Below, piece by piece: positions 55,020-64,000 of a stretch of 64,000 bases of DNA. Every line of letters begins with the position of its first letter. Position 1 is the stretch's first letter. A program made the position numbers and the translations under genes. The stretch is from Triplophysa rosa (Eukaryota; Chordata; Actinopteri; Cypriniformes; Nemacheilidae), in contig NC_079900.1 in the NCBI RefSeq assembly GCF_024868665.1, forward strand, positions 22,280,164 through 22,344,163, in the 5' to 3' direction. The notes under the pieces were generated by a model. The model was not told where the DNA came from. It worked only from the letters and a program-made list of their open reading frames with translations, and ran no database searches.

Positions 55020-56330
55020 TAAGGACTTTGATTTTGAAAAGGTTTTGTTGTGTAAAAGTGGTGGCGAGCGGAAGAGCGGAAGGAGAAATTAAGCGTAACT
55101 GCAGGGAAGGTTAAAAGTTGAAAAGTTGTATTCTCGTGATTTTTATTTTTATTAGTTGATAATTAAAAAGGATTGGACAAGCATCGAGGGGAGCTGACTA
55201 GAAGCTGGACCGAGCTTGTGCTATCGTGAGTGTAGATCAGGGATTGATCGGCGAGAAGCTGAACTGTTGGTCGTACAGCTCACCGTGCTAACGTGGATGA
55301 GACGGTGTGTTGGCTCAAGTCTTCGTCTTCGTCTCGAGCTTCGTCTCGAGCTGGTGTACTGTGAGTTTTTTTACCCGCTGTGTAACCACGGCGGGTGTTG
55401 TCGTTAAAGATGTACACGGGCGTTTTTTTTTTTTTTATTTTTTTAAAGCAGCTGGACTCCAGTGATTTTGCTACTCGTCGTTTTTGGTACCATAGTGCCG
55501 CCGTGTGGACACGTCGGCTTTGCAAATTCATTGACACTTTCTTCTGAAAACATTTTTCTTTTCTTAGTTCGTTTTTTTTTACAGATTTGCCGTAGTTGGT
55601 GAAGATTTTGATTTTTTTTTTTTTTGATGGACTAATGAACTGATAATCGAGGTTGAGCAAGCGAATAAATTCGCCTCACGGAGTTAAAGGATTGTATCAT
55701 CTACCGGAAACGCTTTAGAGAAATATCTCCCTCCGTGTTATTTCACCTTGGAACATTTTTTTGTGTTTAACGGTAAAGAAGAGACTTTATTTGTTTTAAA
55801 CAGGAGCCAATTGTTTAAGTTAGTTACCCTGCCATACTGGACTCTTCAACAGCAGCTCGGTTCTACTGTGAGGTAACGTTTTCCATTGGGATTGTAAACC
55901 TCACTCAAGAATGAGAACTGACATGAGTGAACTATCTGTAAAATACTGTTGAGTGTTCTAAGTGTTAGCTGTACATCATTAAGAATTGTTGTTTTCCCAT
56001 TTACTCTTTATTTGAGGATTATTGTGGAAAGAAAAGAAATTTAACAAGGTTAATCTGAACGAAACTTTGTTTTTCATTATATGCTGTACTTTTTCTTGGT
56101 GAAACCCTAAGAAAAGTGAAACAAAGAGTTTATCTTGTCTTATGATTGTTGCTTCATTCTGTTCATTCTTTGCTACACCTTTAAGAAAATAAGTGTAAAA
56201 CCTTCATCTGGGAGTAGGGGCATTCCTCCTGTCTTGTTGGCTGGTAATTGGGAAAAGGATAAATTATTTAATCGCTCTCCAAGGGGCATTCTTAGTCTTG
56301 GAGCCTTCTCCTCATAACTAAGTCATAACT
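55020..56330 (+). other. Unidentified non-coding block, possibly retroelement 5' region
   Basis: Starts near GTAAAAGTGGTGGCGAGCGG and runs through many stop codons to GTAGGGGCATTCCTCCTGTC. Base composition differs from flanking DNA, with T runs near 55420 and 55610. No reverse transcriptase, LTR pair or inverted termini were found. The call is descriptive only. Confidence 0.25.
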
Positions 56331-56577
56331 AAAATAGAAGGACACAATCAAGACAAGAGAAACACATACTTAAAAGCTTAAGTATAGGAATTAATTGTTC
56401 TAGGGGTGGGGACATGGCTCCTTTCATTTTTCTAGTCGTCCTAGATGGTGTAGAATAAAATCCCCTACAGTGTAGTGAAATTCCAGCTACACTAATATCC
56501 TTTAGATGTCTGCATGCATACTGTACAACGATCAACTTTGAGGTCACATGTTTATTCTTTTTATCCACATTTTAGAA

Positions 56578-59110
56578 CAGGGATGGGCAACTTTCATAAT
56601 GATGAGGGCCAGCATTTTTTCTCCTTCATACCAGGGGGCCAGATTACTGTATTAATCTAGAGACACGTTTTACAATTTACTTTTTATTGAGGGAACTCAA
56701 TATACAATTAATGCCACGAGTTTAAATATAAAACTTGTGCAATTATGCTCATTCAAACAGCCAACTTTTTAAATAAAAACAAATGTATGCATTTCAACCA
56801 AGGTACAAAAACACTGTTTTTGATTAGTAGCCAAGAGAACATTTTTAAACTACCCTCTGAGAACAGTTAAAAGTGCTATATAAAACAGTTATTAACTGGG
56901 AAAAATTAGTTATTAAATCCCTATAAAAATAAATTAAAATAGTAATAAAATACTGAATATAAAAACAATTCAGTGCATACATTTCTCCAAACACATTAAT
57001 TTATAGATCATTTCATGACAACATTCCTAATGCCAAATAGTCTTAATGAGATACCTGTGGCTTCTCCTGCTGGTGCACAATTGAATCAATGTCAATCTGA
57101 AAGTTTGTACAGCCAACCTGCAGTAGCTGAAAGAGATGGTCATCTGTCAGTCTGTTTCTGTCTTTTGATTTAATGTGCTTCATTGTTGAGAAACTACTTT
57201 CACAGATGTAAGTGCTGCCAAACATACTGAGCATAAACAGTGCAAAATCTCTGAGGAGGGGGAAACGGGACTCAGGTAGCAGTTTCCAAAATTCAAGTCC
57301 TCTTTCATTGCGCCTTGCCTGGAAGAAGGGGTCGGACTGAAGTTCGCAGAGTTCTAGCTGCATCTCACCAGGCTGCTCACTGACAGCTGCGTTCAGAGGG
57401 TCTGCGAAGAGGTCTATGCGATGCTGCATGGCGTGAAAGTCCTGGAAGCGAATTCTGAATTGCTCTTGTAGACTTTCGATGTCTTTTTTGTACTTTGCAA
57501 AAAACATCTCGCATTCGGGAGTATCTTTGCGCATCTCCTCGCAGGCAGAAAAGTGTGTCAAATTTACCGGATCAGACGAAAATCCGTCGTGAAAAAGGAT
57601 GAGTTTACGCTTGAAAGCAGTCAAATGACCGTAGAGATCTGAAACAGCCTGAGACCGTCCTTGTAACTGTGTGTTCAGATTATTCAGATGCGCAGTCATA
57701 TCTGTGAGGAACGCGAGATCGCAAAGAAATTCTGGATCCCGTAGATTGCTGCAGTAAGCGCTAGTGTCCGATTTGATACTGTCCTCCAGAAACACAGGGA
57801 CTTCGGTCCGCAGCGCAAAGAATCTTTCCAGACACTTTCCACGACTCATCCATCTGATGTCTGTGTGCATCAGTAAATCCCCATAAGTAGCACTGACTTC
57901 ATCCAAAAAGGCCGTAAACTTCCTGTGATTGAGTGCCCTGTTTCCACCTCGAATAAGATTAGTGACTTTTGTCACTACATTCATGACGTGACTGAAGTCA
58001 AGAATCTTCGCACACAGGGCCTCCTATAAAAGAAAATTAGTTACTGACCATGACACAACGTTTCATTTTATTTAATGTACTATGAAAGAAAACTCTACTA
58101 ACCTGGTGTATTATGCAGTGCAGTACAGGACAGTTAACACCATTTTTCTTAAGTAACCCAGCGAATCCGGACTTTTTTCCTTGCATTGCTGGTGCTCCAT
58201 CAGTAACAACAGCAGATAGTTTAGCAAAGCCTCCATGCTCATTCACCGCAATTTCAACAGATTTAAAAATATCCTCTCCCTTTGTAGTGCCATGTAATGA
58301 TACCAACTTTAACAGCTCCTCGTGTACATCAAATTTTTCGGTGATCGTTCTTGCAAAGATTAGGAGCTGACTGACATCCGTCACATCCGTGCTTTCATCC
58401 AGCGCGAGGGAAAAGTATTTGCAATTTTCTATTTCCTGTTTTAGCTTTTCTTGGATTTGACACTGTATGTCAGAAATTCGTCGTGTTACCGTTCGGCGGG
58501 ACAAAGACACCGATTCAAAGTTCTTGGCCATTTTCTCGTCTCCAAATGCTTTGGCCATCTCAATCGCGCACTGTTTTACAGTTTCGCACTCTGATAACGA
58601 CTTTTTCGCTTTCGCAAGCACGAGTGAAACCGCATAAGATGCCTTCAATGATGATTCTTGAACCGTCATGCATTTAGTGAAAAGGTTTTGCTGACGATGT
58701 ATTTTACCTTTTAAATCTGAAATGAGAGCAGTTCTTGCATCACCGGTGTATCTTTCGTATTTTTCTTTGTGAGCAGTTGCGTAATGCCGATTTAAATTGA
58801 AATCCTTCATAACCGATTTCGTTTCCAAGCACACCAAACACATGGGTTCCCCCTTAAACTCGGTAAAAAGATAATCTGTTTCCCATCTTGCCTGGAAAGC
58901 ACGGTTTTCACTGTCAATTTTTCTTTTCTTTTTACTCATTTTGGTGAACGTTCTCAATAGCGCACATCTCCTACTACGGTTAATTAGTGACCGGCAGAAA
59001 CAAGCGCCCTCTCCTGGTTGGAGAATTAACAGCAGTCTTTTCATTTTTCAGCGATCATACTGATATGGTCCTGCGGGGCCGTATTTAAAGATAATGCGGG
59101 CCGTGTGCGG
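56578..59110 (-). mobile_element. hAT (Charlie-like) DNA transposon with transposase gene
   Basis: The low-coordinate end is CAGGGATGGGCAACTTTCAT, a typical Charlie-group hAT terminus, followed by GAGGGCCAGC. The other end shows GCGGGGCCGTATTTAAAG and GCGGGCCGTGTGCGG, subterminal features of the same group. The expected GCCCATCCCTG terminus is not readable there, so that end is diverged or cut. An AATAAA on the minus strand at 56688-56683 would terminate the transposase mRNA. Confidence 0.75.
57043..58939 (-). CDS. hAT-family transposase (GTF2IRD2/ZBED-like)
   Basis: Two exons, 58939-58103 and 58023-57043, joined by a 79-bp GT-AG intron, give an unbroken 605-aa frame starting MSKKKRKIDSENRAFQARWE. 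A BED-like zinc finger is visible at residues about 30-55 (CLVCLETKS...NRHYATAH). The catalytic region has LALDESTDVTDVSQLLIFA and VVTDGAPAMQGKKSGFAG. The C-terminal hAT dimerisation part reads LFMLSMFGSTYICESSFSTM then KHIKSKDRNRLTDDHLF. Mammalian GTF2IRD2 carries a related transposase-derived domain. An upstream in-frame ATG at 59044 would add 35 residues. No inactivating mutation was seen, although one terminus of the surrounding element seems lost. Codon usage is unremarkable. Confidence 0.88.
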
Positions 59111-59804
59111 AGTTCTGGTGGAGGTGTGATGAGAAAGCCTGATTGGAGATTACAAAAATGAAGCTTTATGTATTTCTCATTTGTAAGTCTCTTAGGATAA
59201 AAGTGTCTGCTAAATGATTAAATGTAAAATGTTTTTATTATCCTAGAATGAACTATTTCTATGTACACATAACGCGGGTCCCCTTACATTGAATTGCTGT
59301 TCAGTTTTGTCTTTTATGAATGTTTTGTTGATTCTCTCCTGTTTTTCTTAAAGCTTCACTTTACACTCCAAACACAAATACTCAAAATATAAAATATTTA
59401 ATTTAGCTTTAGTAACATATTTTCACATAAGGGTGAAGTCTTATTTTTCTATGTTAGACATCACTTTTCCCTCTACTTTATGGGGTCCTAAGAAACGACA
59501 AGTCATTTTTCATTTCAAAATAAATGATCAGCATACTTAAAGGCTATAACAGGAGCAAAGGTAAAAATAATAATGTTGTCGTGTTAATGAAATTAAAGCT
59601 ATCAGTTAGGTTTGGTGATGAGGCCTGGCAGAATGTTCCCGTTCATCCCAGAGGTGTACCAATAGAGGTACCAGGCCAGTGAAATCATTGCAAAGATTTG
59701 ATAAACCTTTGATTGTGGACCTGTGTCCTATATGAAAGGGTCTCCTCCCATAGATGAAAGTAGGGAATTTTGTCATGAAGCATTAGGGTTTTATTTTCAA
59801 GCCA
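59111..59804. other. Intergenic DNA, no gene seen
   Basis: AT-rich. CTTAGGATAAAAGTGTCTGCTAAATGATTAAATGTAAA-like text near 59191 is a common fish repeat tail. No exon recognised. Confidence 0.4.
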
Positions 59805-59811
59805 GCATGGT

Positions 59812-59975
59812 GTCAAAAAGGGACGAACCCAACCATTGGGTTAAATTAACAGCAAATGGTTTATATTTGACCCTACAATGGGGTAAAATAACCCAGCATT
59901 CTGGGTTGAAACAACCCAGCATAGGTTAATTTACAACCCAGCGGGTTGGGTTCGTCCCTTTTTGACCCAACCCAG
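59812..59975. repeat. Short inverted-repeat element rich in AACCCAGC
   Basis: GTCAAAAAGGGACGAACCCA mirrors TGGGTTCGTCCCTTTTTGAC. Between them AACCCAGCAT and its complement recur several times. About 160 bp, non-coding. Confidence 0.75.
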
Positions 59976-60199
59976 CATTTTTTAGAGTATGGCTCTTTTG
60001 GATTGTCTAGTTCAGGGACGGACTGGGACAAAAATTCAGCCCTGCGGCACTGTAGCCACACCAGCCCACATTACCACACCCACACAGCCCAACCCACCGA
60101 CACGCGCATTCATTACTTACATTTGTGTACAGATGGTGAAATAATGTAAGCAGCATATAACAGATATTTAAACATTTATTGTATGTGACTGGCAAACGA

Positions 60200-61573
60200 T
60201 GCTTAGTGCTTTTCTAAGGGCATACGTTTTGTTTTCTGCAAGCTCTGCACCTCTTGTGTACTCTGCTTCATTTGCTTGCTCTTTTCCTCTACTTGATGAT
60301 GGGCCTGAGTGTCATCATTATCTGGATCACTGCTTGGGCTTTGCCTCATTCTTATTCTGAATAAATATATGCACTTATGAAACAATTATAGGGGACCTTA
60401 TTAATAATTATGACCCAATGTACATTTAAGTTCAAATGTCTATGTAGACATCATTAGGATTGTTGTCAAATGTGTTCCCCTCTACTGTAGAGTTAATTAT
60501 AAACCCAAAGTACATTTGTGTGTCACTGTTTTTTCCTACCTCTACCACACTCCTTTCTGTCTCTCCTAGGCCTACCGTAGCATCCTTCCTCACAGCACTG
60601 GTACTGGACGACCAGGGGTCTCTGGCTGTACTGATTCCAGCAACATCCTAGTTAATAAACATTACAGCAAAATGTTTTCTCACTGACTGCTCTCAGAATT
60701 GGAATACACATGAATTAAAACAAGTAATAACAATAGCACTAAAGGGAATAGAATAGTAAAAACTATAAATAGTAGCATCAGTAATAAGTGTGTTTGTGCA
60801 TGTGTTTGTGTGTGTGTACCAACAGATTTTTACCTTTTTAAATCTTTTAAAGTCATTTATTATATACATTTGTGAATTAAAGTATGCTGAAGTGTTGCCC
60901 GTGTGTGCTGCATGTGCATTTGTGTGTGTTGTGTAAAGGTGTGTGACATTAGAAACTGGCAGCAACTGTGTCATGGTGTCTCTCTGCTGTCTTCCTACCT
61001 CTATGACACTTGACCTGTCTGCACTGGGTCCAGCAACATTCTCGTCTTGAGTAGATGAACACACAATTCAGATAAGAGAGAATATAAGTTAGCCAATGGC
61101 TTATAATACCTCATCTAACTATTGCATTGAAGTGCTTATTAATTACATACTATATAACCTTTTTTACATACTATACATACTGTAACCTATATATGCATGT
61201 GTTCAATGTTTTATTTTAATATTATGACATATTTATTCAAAGTAATGTTCGTTACAAATGTCCACAGTACTATGGCTTTTATTCTAGGTTTTTGACGTGT
61301 AATCACAAGTAGCCTACAGCAGTCTCAGTCTGTTTAGTAAACCGTGTTTACCCTAAATTCCACCTTATCTACTGATATTTCAGCCATGCAATTCAAGCTT
61401 AACCAGTCTAACCAGCTAACCAGTGTTTTCTGTTTTCTTACCTCTATGGCACTGCTGTCCTCCGGTGCAGCAGCCGAATTTAAAGCCTTTTGAAAAGAGT
61501 TCGGACTTAAGAGCCCTTTTTTTGCTTTTGCTAACTTTTTCTGCACCGCCTTTCCTTTTTCTACGGTCCATTA
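60200..61573 (-). pseudogene. Transposase 5' exon relics (ZMYM-like hAT)
   Basis: On the minus strand ATG at 61573 reads MDRRKRKGGAEK and then needs a one-base frame change to continue KLAKAKK...ALNSAAAPEDSSAIE, ending at a donor GTAAGAAA near 61440. Two later blocks (near 61044-61000 and 60650-60560) share ATGTTGCTGGA and CAGT(A/G)CAG and each ends at a GTAGG donor, so they look like duplicated exons. A block at 60365-60203 may be another exon. No D-D-E core remains. Confidence 0.5.
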
Positions 61574-61608
61574 TCTAGATTTGACTGACAATTAGCTTGT
61601 GTTGCACT

Positions 61609-61970
61609 CCCTGATAGCACACTCCATCTGGCTTACGTCTATTTGACGTCTGCATTTACATCTACAATCCATCATTTGCTCATCTGCAATTCGTCTCCGA
61701 GACGTCTGTACATCTGTAATACGTCTGCTAAAGATCTGGAGATCTGAAAAACATCTGCTGTGTAAAAACATCTGCTAAACATCTTAGAAAGAGCTGTTTT
61801 ACATCCTAAATCATAAACATCTTACAGACAACTTATAGATGTCTATATGACATTTGACAGCAGACGTCTCCGAGACGTATTGCAGATGAGGAAACGATGT
61901 ATTGCAGATCTTGCAGATATAAATGCAGACGTCAAATAGATGTAAGCCAGATGTAGGTGTGCTATCAGGG
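61609..61970. mobile_element. Palindromic MITE, AGACGTC family, copy 2
   Basis: CCCTGATAGCACAC and GTGTGCTATCAGGG are perfect 14-bp inverted ends. The interior is built of AGACGTC, AGATGT and ATCTGCAATACGTCTC blocks that self-pair. CT on both outer sides is consistent with a 2-bp target duplication. It is inserted in the hAT element at 60013-62235. Confidence 0.88.
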
Positions 61971-62291
61971 CTGGCACTCCGGTCTCCCTCTGATGACGTC
62001 GTGCATGACTGAACGGCCAATTCTGATCTCCTGACCAGGCCGGCGGTTGCTGACTGGGCCAAATGCTTAACATTTATTAATATTATTATTATTGTAACCA
62101 TAGTGAAATTGTGCAAGCGATAAAAACCAGTCCTGTTTCGGCCTGTAAAATATTTTTTACAATTAAAAAAAAAATCTTAAATAAAAAAATGGTCCCGGCC
62201 CCTCTGGCATTTGCCAGATGGCCAATCCACCGCTGGTCTAGTTTGTTTGTTAGAAAATTCTACAAAATATGTTGATATGCTTCCATTTTTT

Positions 62292-62508
62292 TCCTCCATT
62301 TATTCATCATTGGAGTTTGGGTTCCTCGCCACAGCAGGGCAGTGTTGTTTTGGTCACTGGGAGACTGCATTTATTTATTTATTTGATATTATTTATTAGA
62401 ATGATCTGGCTTGGTCTATAAACACCATGCACTGTGCTGTGTTTTCTGTTTTTCTTATTTGCTCCTGTAAAGCTGCTTTGGAACAATGGACATTGTGAAA
62501 AGCGCTAT
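62292..62508 (+). repeat. Interspersed repeat with L2/SINE-like tail
   Basis: Contains TTGGAGTTTGGGTTCCTCGC and ends AAAGCTGCTTTGGAACAATG...GTGAAAAGCGCTAT, related to 40552-40905. Its ATAAATAAA tail is separated from the body by the MITE at 62509-62852. Confidence 0.6.
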
Positions 62509-62852
62509 CCCTGATAGCACACATACATCTGGCTTACGTCTATTTGACATCTGCAAGACATCTACAATACATCGTTTGCTCATCTGCAATACGTCTCGGA
62601 GATGTCTGCTGTTAGACGTCATATAGACCTCTAGAAGATGTCTGTAAGATGTTTATGATTTAGAATGGATGTAAAGCAGCTCTTTCTAAGATGTTTGCAG
62701 ATGTTTTTACGCAGCAGATCTCCAGATCTTTAGCAGATGTATTACAGACGTTCAGACGTCTCCGAGACGTATTGCAGATGAGCAAACTATGTATTGCAGA
62801 TGTAAATGCAGACCTCAAATAGACGTAAACCAGATGGATTGTGCTATCTGGG
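62509..62852. mobile_element. Palindromic MITE, AGACGTC family, copy 3
   Basis: CCCTGATAGCACA mirrors TGTGCTATCTGGG. It splits the GCGCTAT|ATAAATAAA tail of the preceding repeat and leaves AT on both sides, so the pre-insertion site can be reconstructed with a 2-bp duplication. Confidence 0.88.
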
Positions 62853-64000
62853 ATATAAATAAATTGAATTAATGTATTATTAAAATAAACAAATTCCCCT
62901 CTCTGGAGTTGAAATTGAGTCATTTTGTAATATGCTGAGTTTCAGTTCCTTATAGACGGTTTCATCTAAACAACATAAACAAACGTTACTGCGTATGCGC
63001 TCTTTTGTCACCCCAATTGAACTTCCAATACACATTCACAAACAACGCCTGTAGATTAGTTCTGATAACAATCAAAAGAAACCGAGAAGAACCGTTACTT
63101 GGCTAAACTCTTCTCTCCAACATTTTGAATTTAGACTGCCAAGCTTAACCGCTAGATATCAGTGTACCATACGGTTTCTTTAAATGCGTCAAAACCACAG
63201 GACCCATTTAACAAACTGTTTATTTAATACAATTATTATACAATAAAATAATAATATAAATTAATATGAACACAAATAAATAAAATATAAATAGTTATTA
63301 TATTTAAATTAGTAGACATTAGCCAAACACAAACCGGAAGTTAACTGGGGGTCAGGTGCATCTGATGATACGGTTTAAACATGAATCACTTCCACACGTC
63401 TAAAACAAGAGAAGATATTCGTCTTATTTAAGAATCTTTTAATTGATGTTTGTGAACTAATAATTAGGTCAACTCCTATACTGGAATTACACAGGGAAAT
63501 AAACAGGGAAGTGGAATATACTGTGATAAAAAGTGTTTCACCTGAAAAAAAGTCATATGCAGGCTTTGACGTGAGGATGGGTAAATGATGACAGAATTGT
63601 TATTTTTAGGTGAACTCTTCCTATATCAAGTCTAATTCAGTTCAGTTCTTTGGATGGTGGGTTAGTCAGCTCTGTTTCTGGAGGATTAGCTGGTTCAGGT
63701 GTGTTTGACAGACGTGAACTCTTCAGGAAGGAGCCGGGTTAGCTACCTCCATGTCATGATTAAATTTATGATAACAGACACTCAAAGTCCTTCTTAACGG
63801 GGTACATACAAGTCTGCTGAGTTTCAAAGTCGATTGATCAGTACATACCGGTTGGTTGGTTAATTACGTAATGGGAACCGTTATACCTGTAAAACCAGTA
63901 TTAGACAGATTGCCCATCCTGTCTATTGTTGTGCAGATGATTGAAACAGTATAAAAGACATGATCCAGTTAGTTTATACTGAACGCCTGCACTGAAATTC
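62853..64000. other. End of window, no gene seen
   Basis: AT-rich sequence without recognisable exons. GTAAATGATGACAGAATTGT followed by TTAGGTGAACT at about 63583-63616 is the right arm of a truncated TTAA-type MITE. TTAGCTGGTTCAGGTGTGTT near 63687 resembles a common fish repeat. Confidence 0.45.

Larger units (their letters stand above)
60005..62243 (-). mobile_element. Internally deleted hAT element with perfect 8-bp target duplication
   Basis: GTCTAGTT is directly repeated at 60005-60012 and 62236-62243. The element (60013-62235) starts CAGGGACGGACTGGG and ends GGCCAATCCACCGCTG, inverted with mismatches. It contains relics of transposase 5' exons on the minus strand but no catalytic core. 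A 362-bp MITE (61609-61970) is inserted in it. The ZMYM-like hAT group is suggested by the MDRRKRKGGAEK start at 61573. Confidence 0.85.

Noticed and set aside
62211..62399. Small plus-strand frame near the hAT right end
   Set aside because: It spans the transposon terminus, the target duplication and an unrelated repeat, so it cannot be a native gene.

Overview
This is a vertebrate nuclear window, most likely from a cyprinid-type teleost. The evidence is intron-rich genes with canonical GT-AG splice sites, proteins that read as fish orthologues of mammalian genes, and a high density of fish-type small DNA transposons. These include TTAA-flanked inverted repeats of the AGGGATAGTTCACC type, hAT-like elements with 8-bp target duplications, and long GA microsatellites. 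Nothing prokaryotic, CRISPR-like or rRNA-like is present. No new multi-gene system was found. The most interesting leads are alternative first exons in a kinase gene and several well-preserved mobile-element structures.

Layout. (1) About 2.9-21.7 kb, minus strand: prkaca, the cAMP-dependent protein kinase catalytic subunit alpha, complete in ten coding exons (352 aa). Two further candidate first exons lie inside its 12-kb first intron. (2) 23.4-26.2 kb, minus: asf1b, an H3-H4 histone chaperone, four exons, 197 aa. (3) 29.3-33.8 kb, plus: crb3, the small Crumbs polarity protein ending in ERLI, 134 aa. (4) 34.6-38.5 kb, minus: tubb4a-like beta-tubulin, four exons, 444 aa, convergent with crb3. 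(5) 42.1-45.1 kb, plus: a class IV TRIM protein (RING, B-box, coiled coil, PRY-SPRY), six exons, 487 aa. (6) 46-64 kb: gene-poor and repeat-rich. It holds a complete non-autonomous LTR element with target duplication, a degenerate ~180-bp tandem array, a broken unidentified gene, an hAT transposase gene with an open frame, and an internally deleted hAT element with a perfect 8-bp target duplication.

The genes do not form an operon-like unit. prkaca-asf1b and crb3-tubb4a are, from memory, two neighbour pairs of human 19p13, so the window looks like a compacted segment of that synteny block. Exon coordinates were read by hand from splice sites and checked by reading-frame closure. Each of the five main genes sums to a whole number of codons. 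Protein identities come from remembered family sequence, not from a database search.
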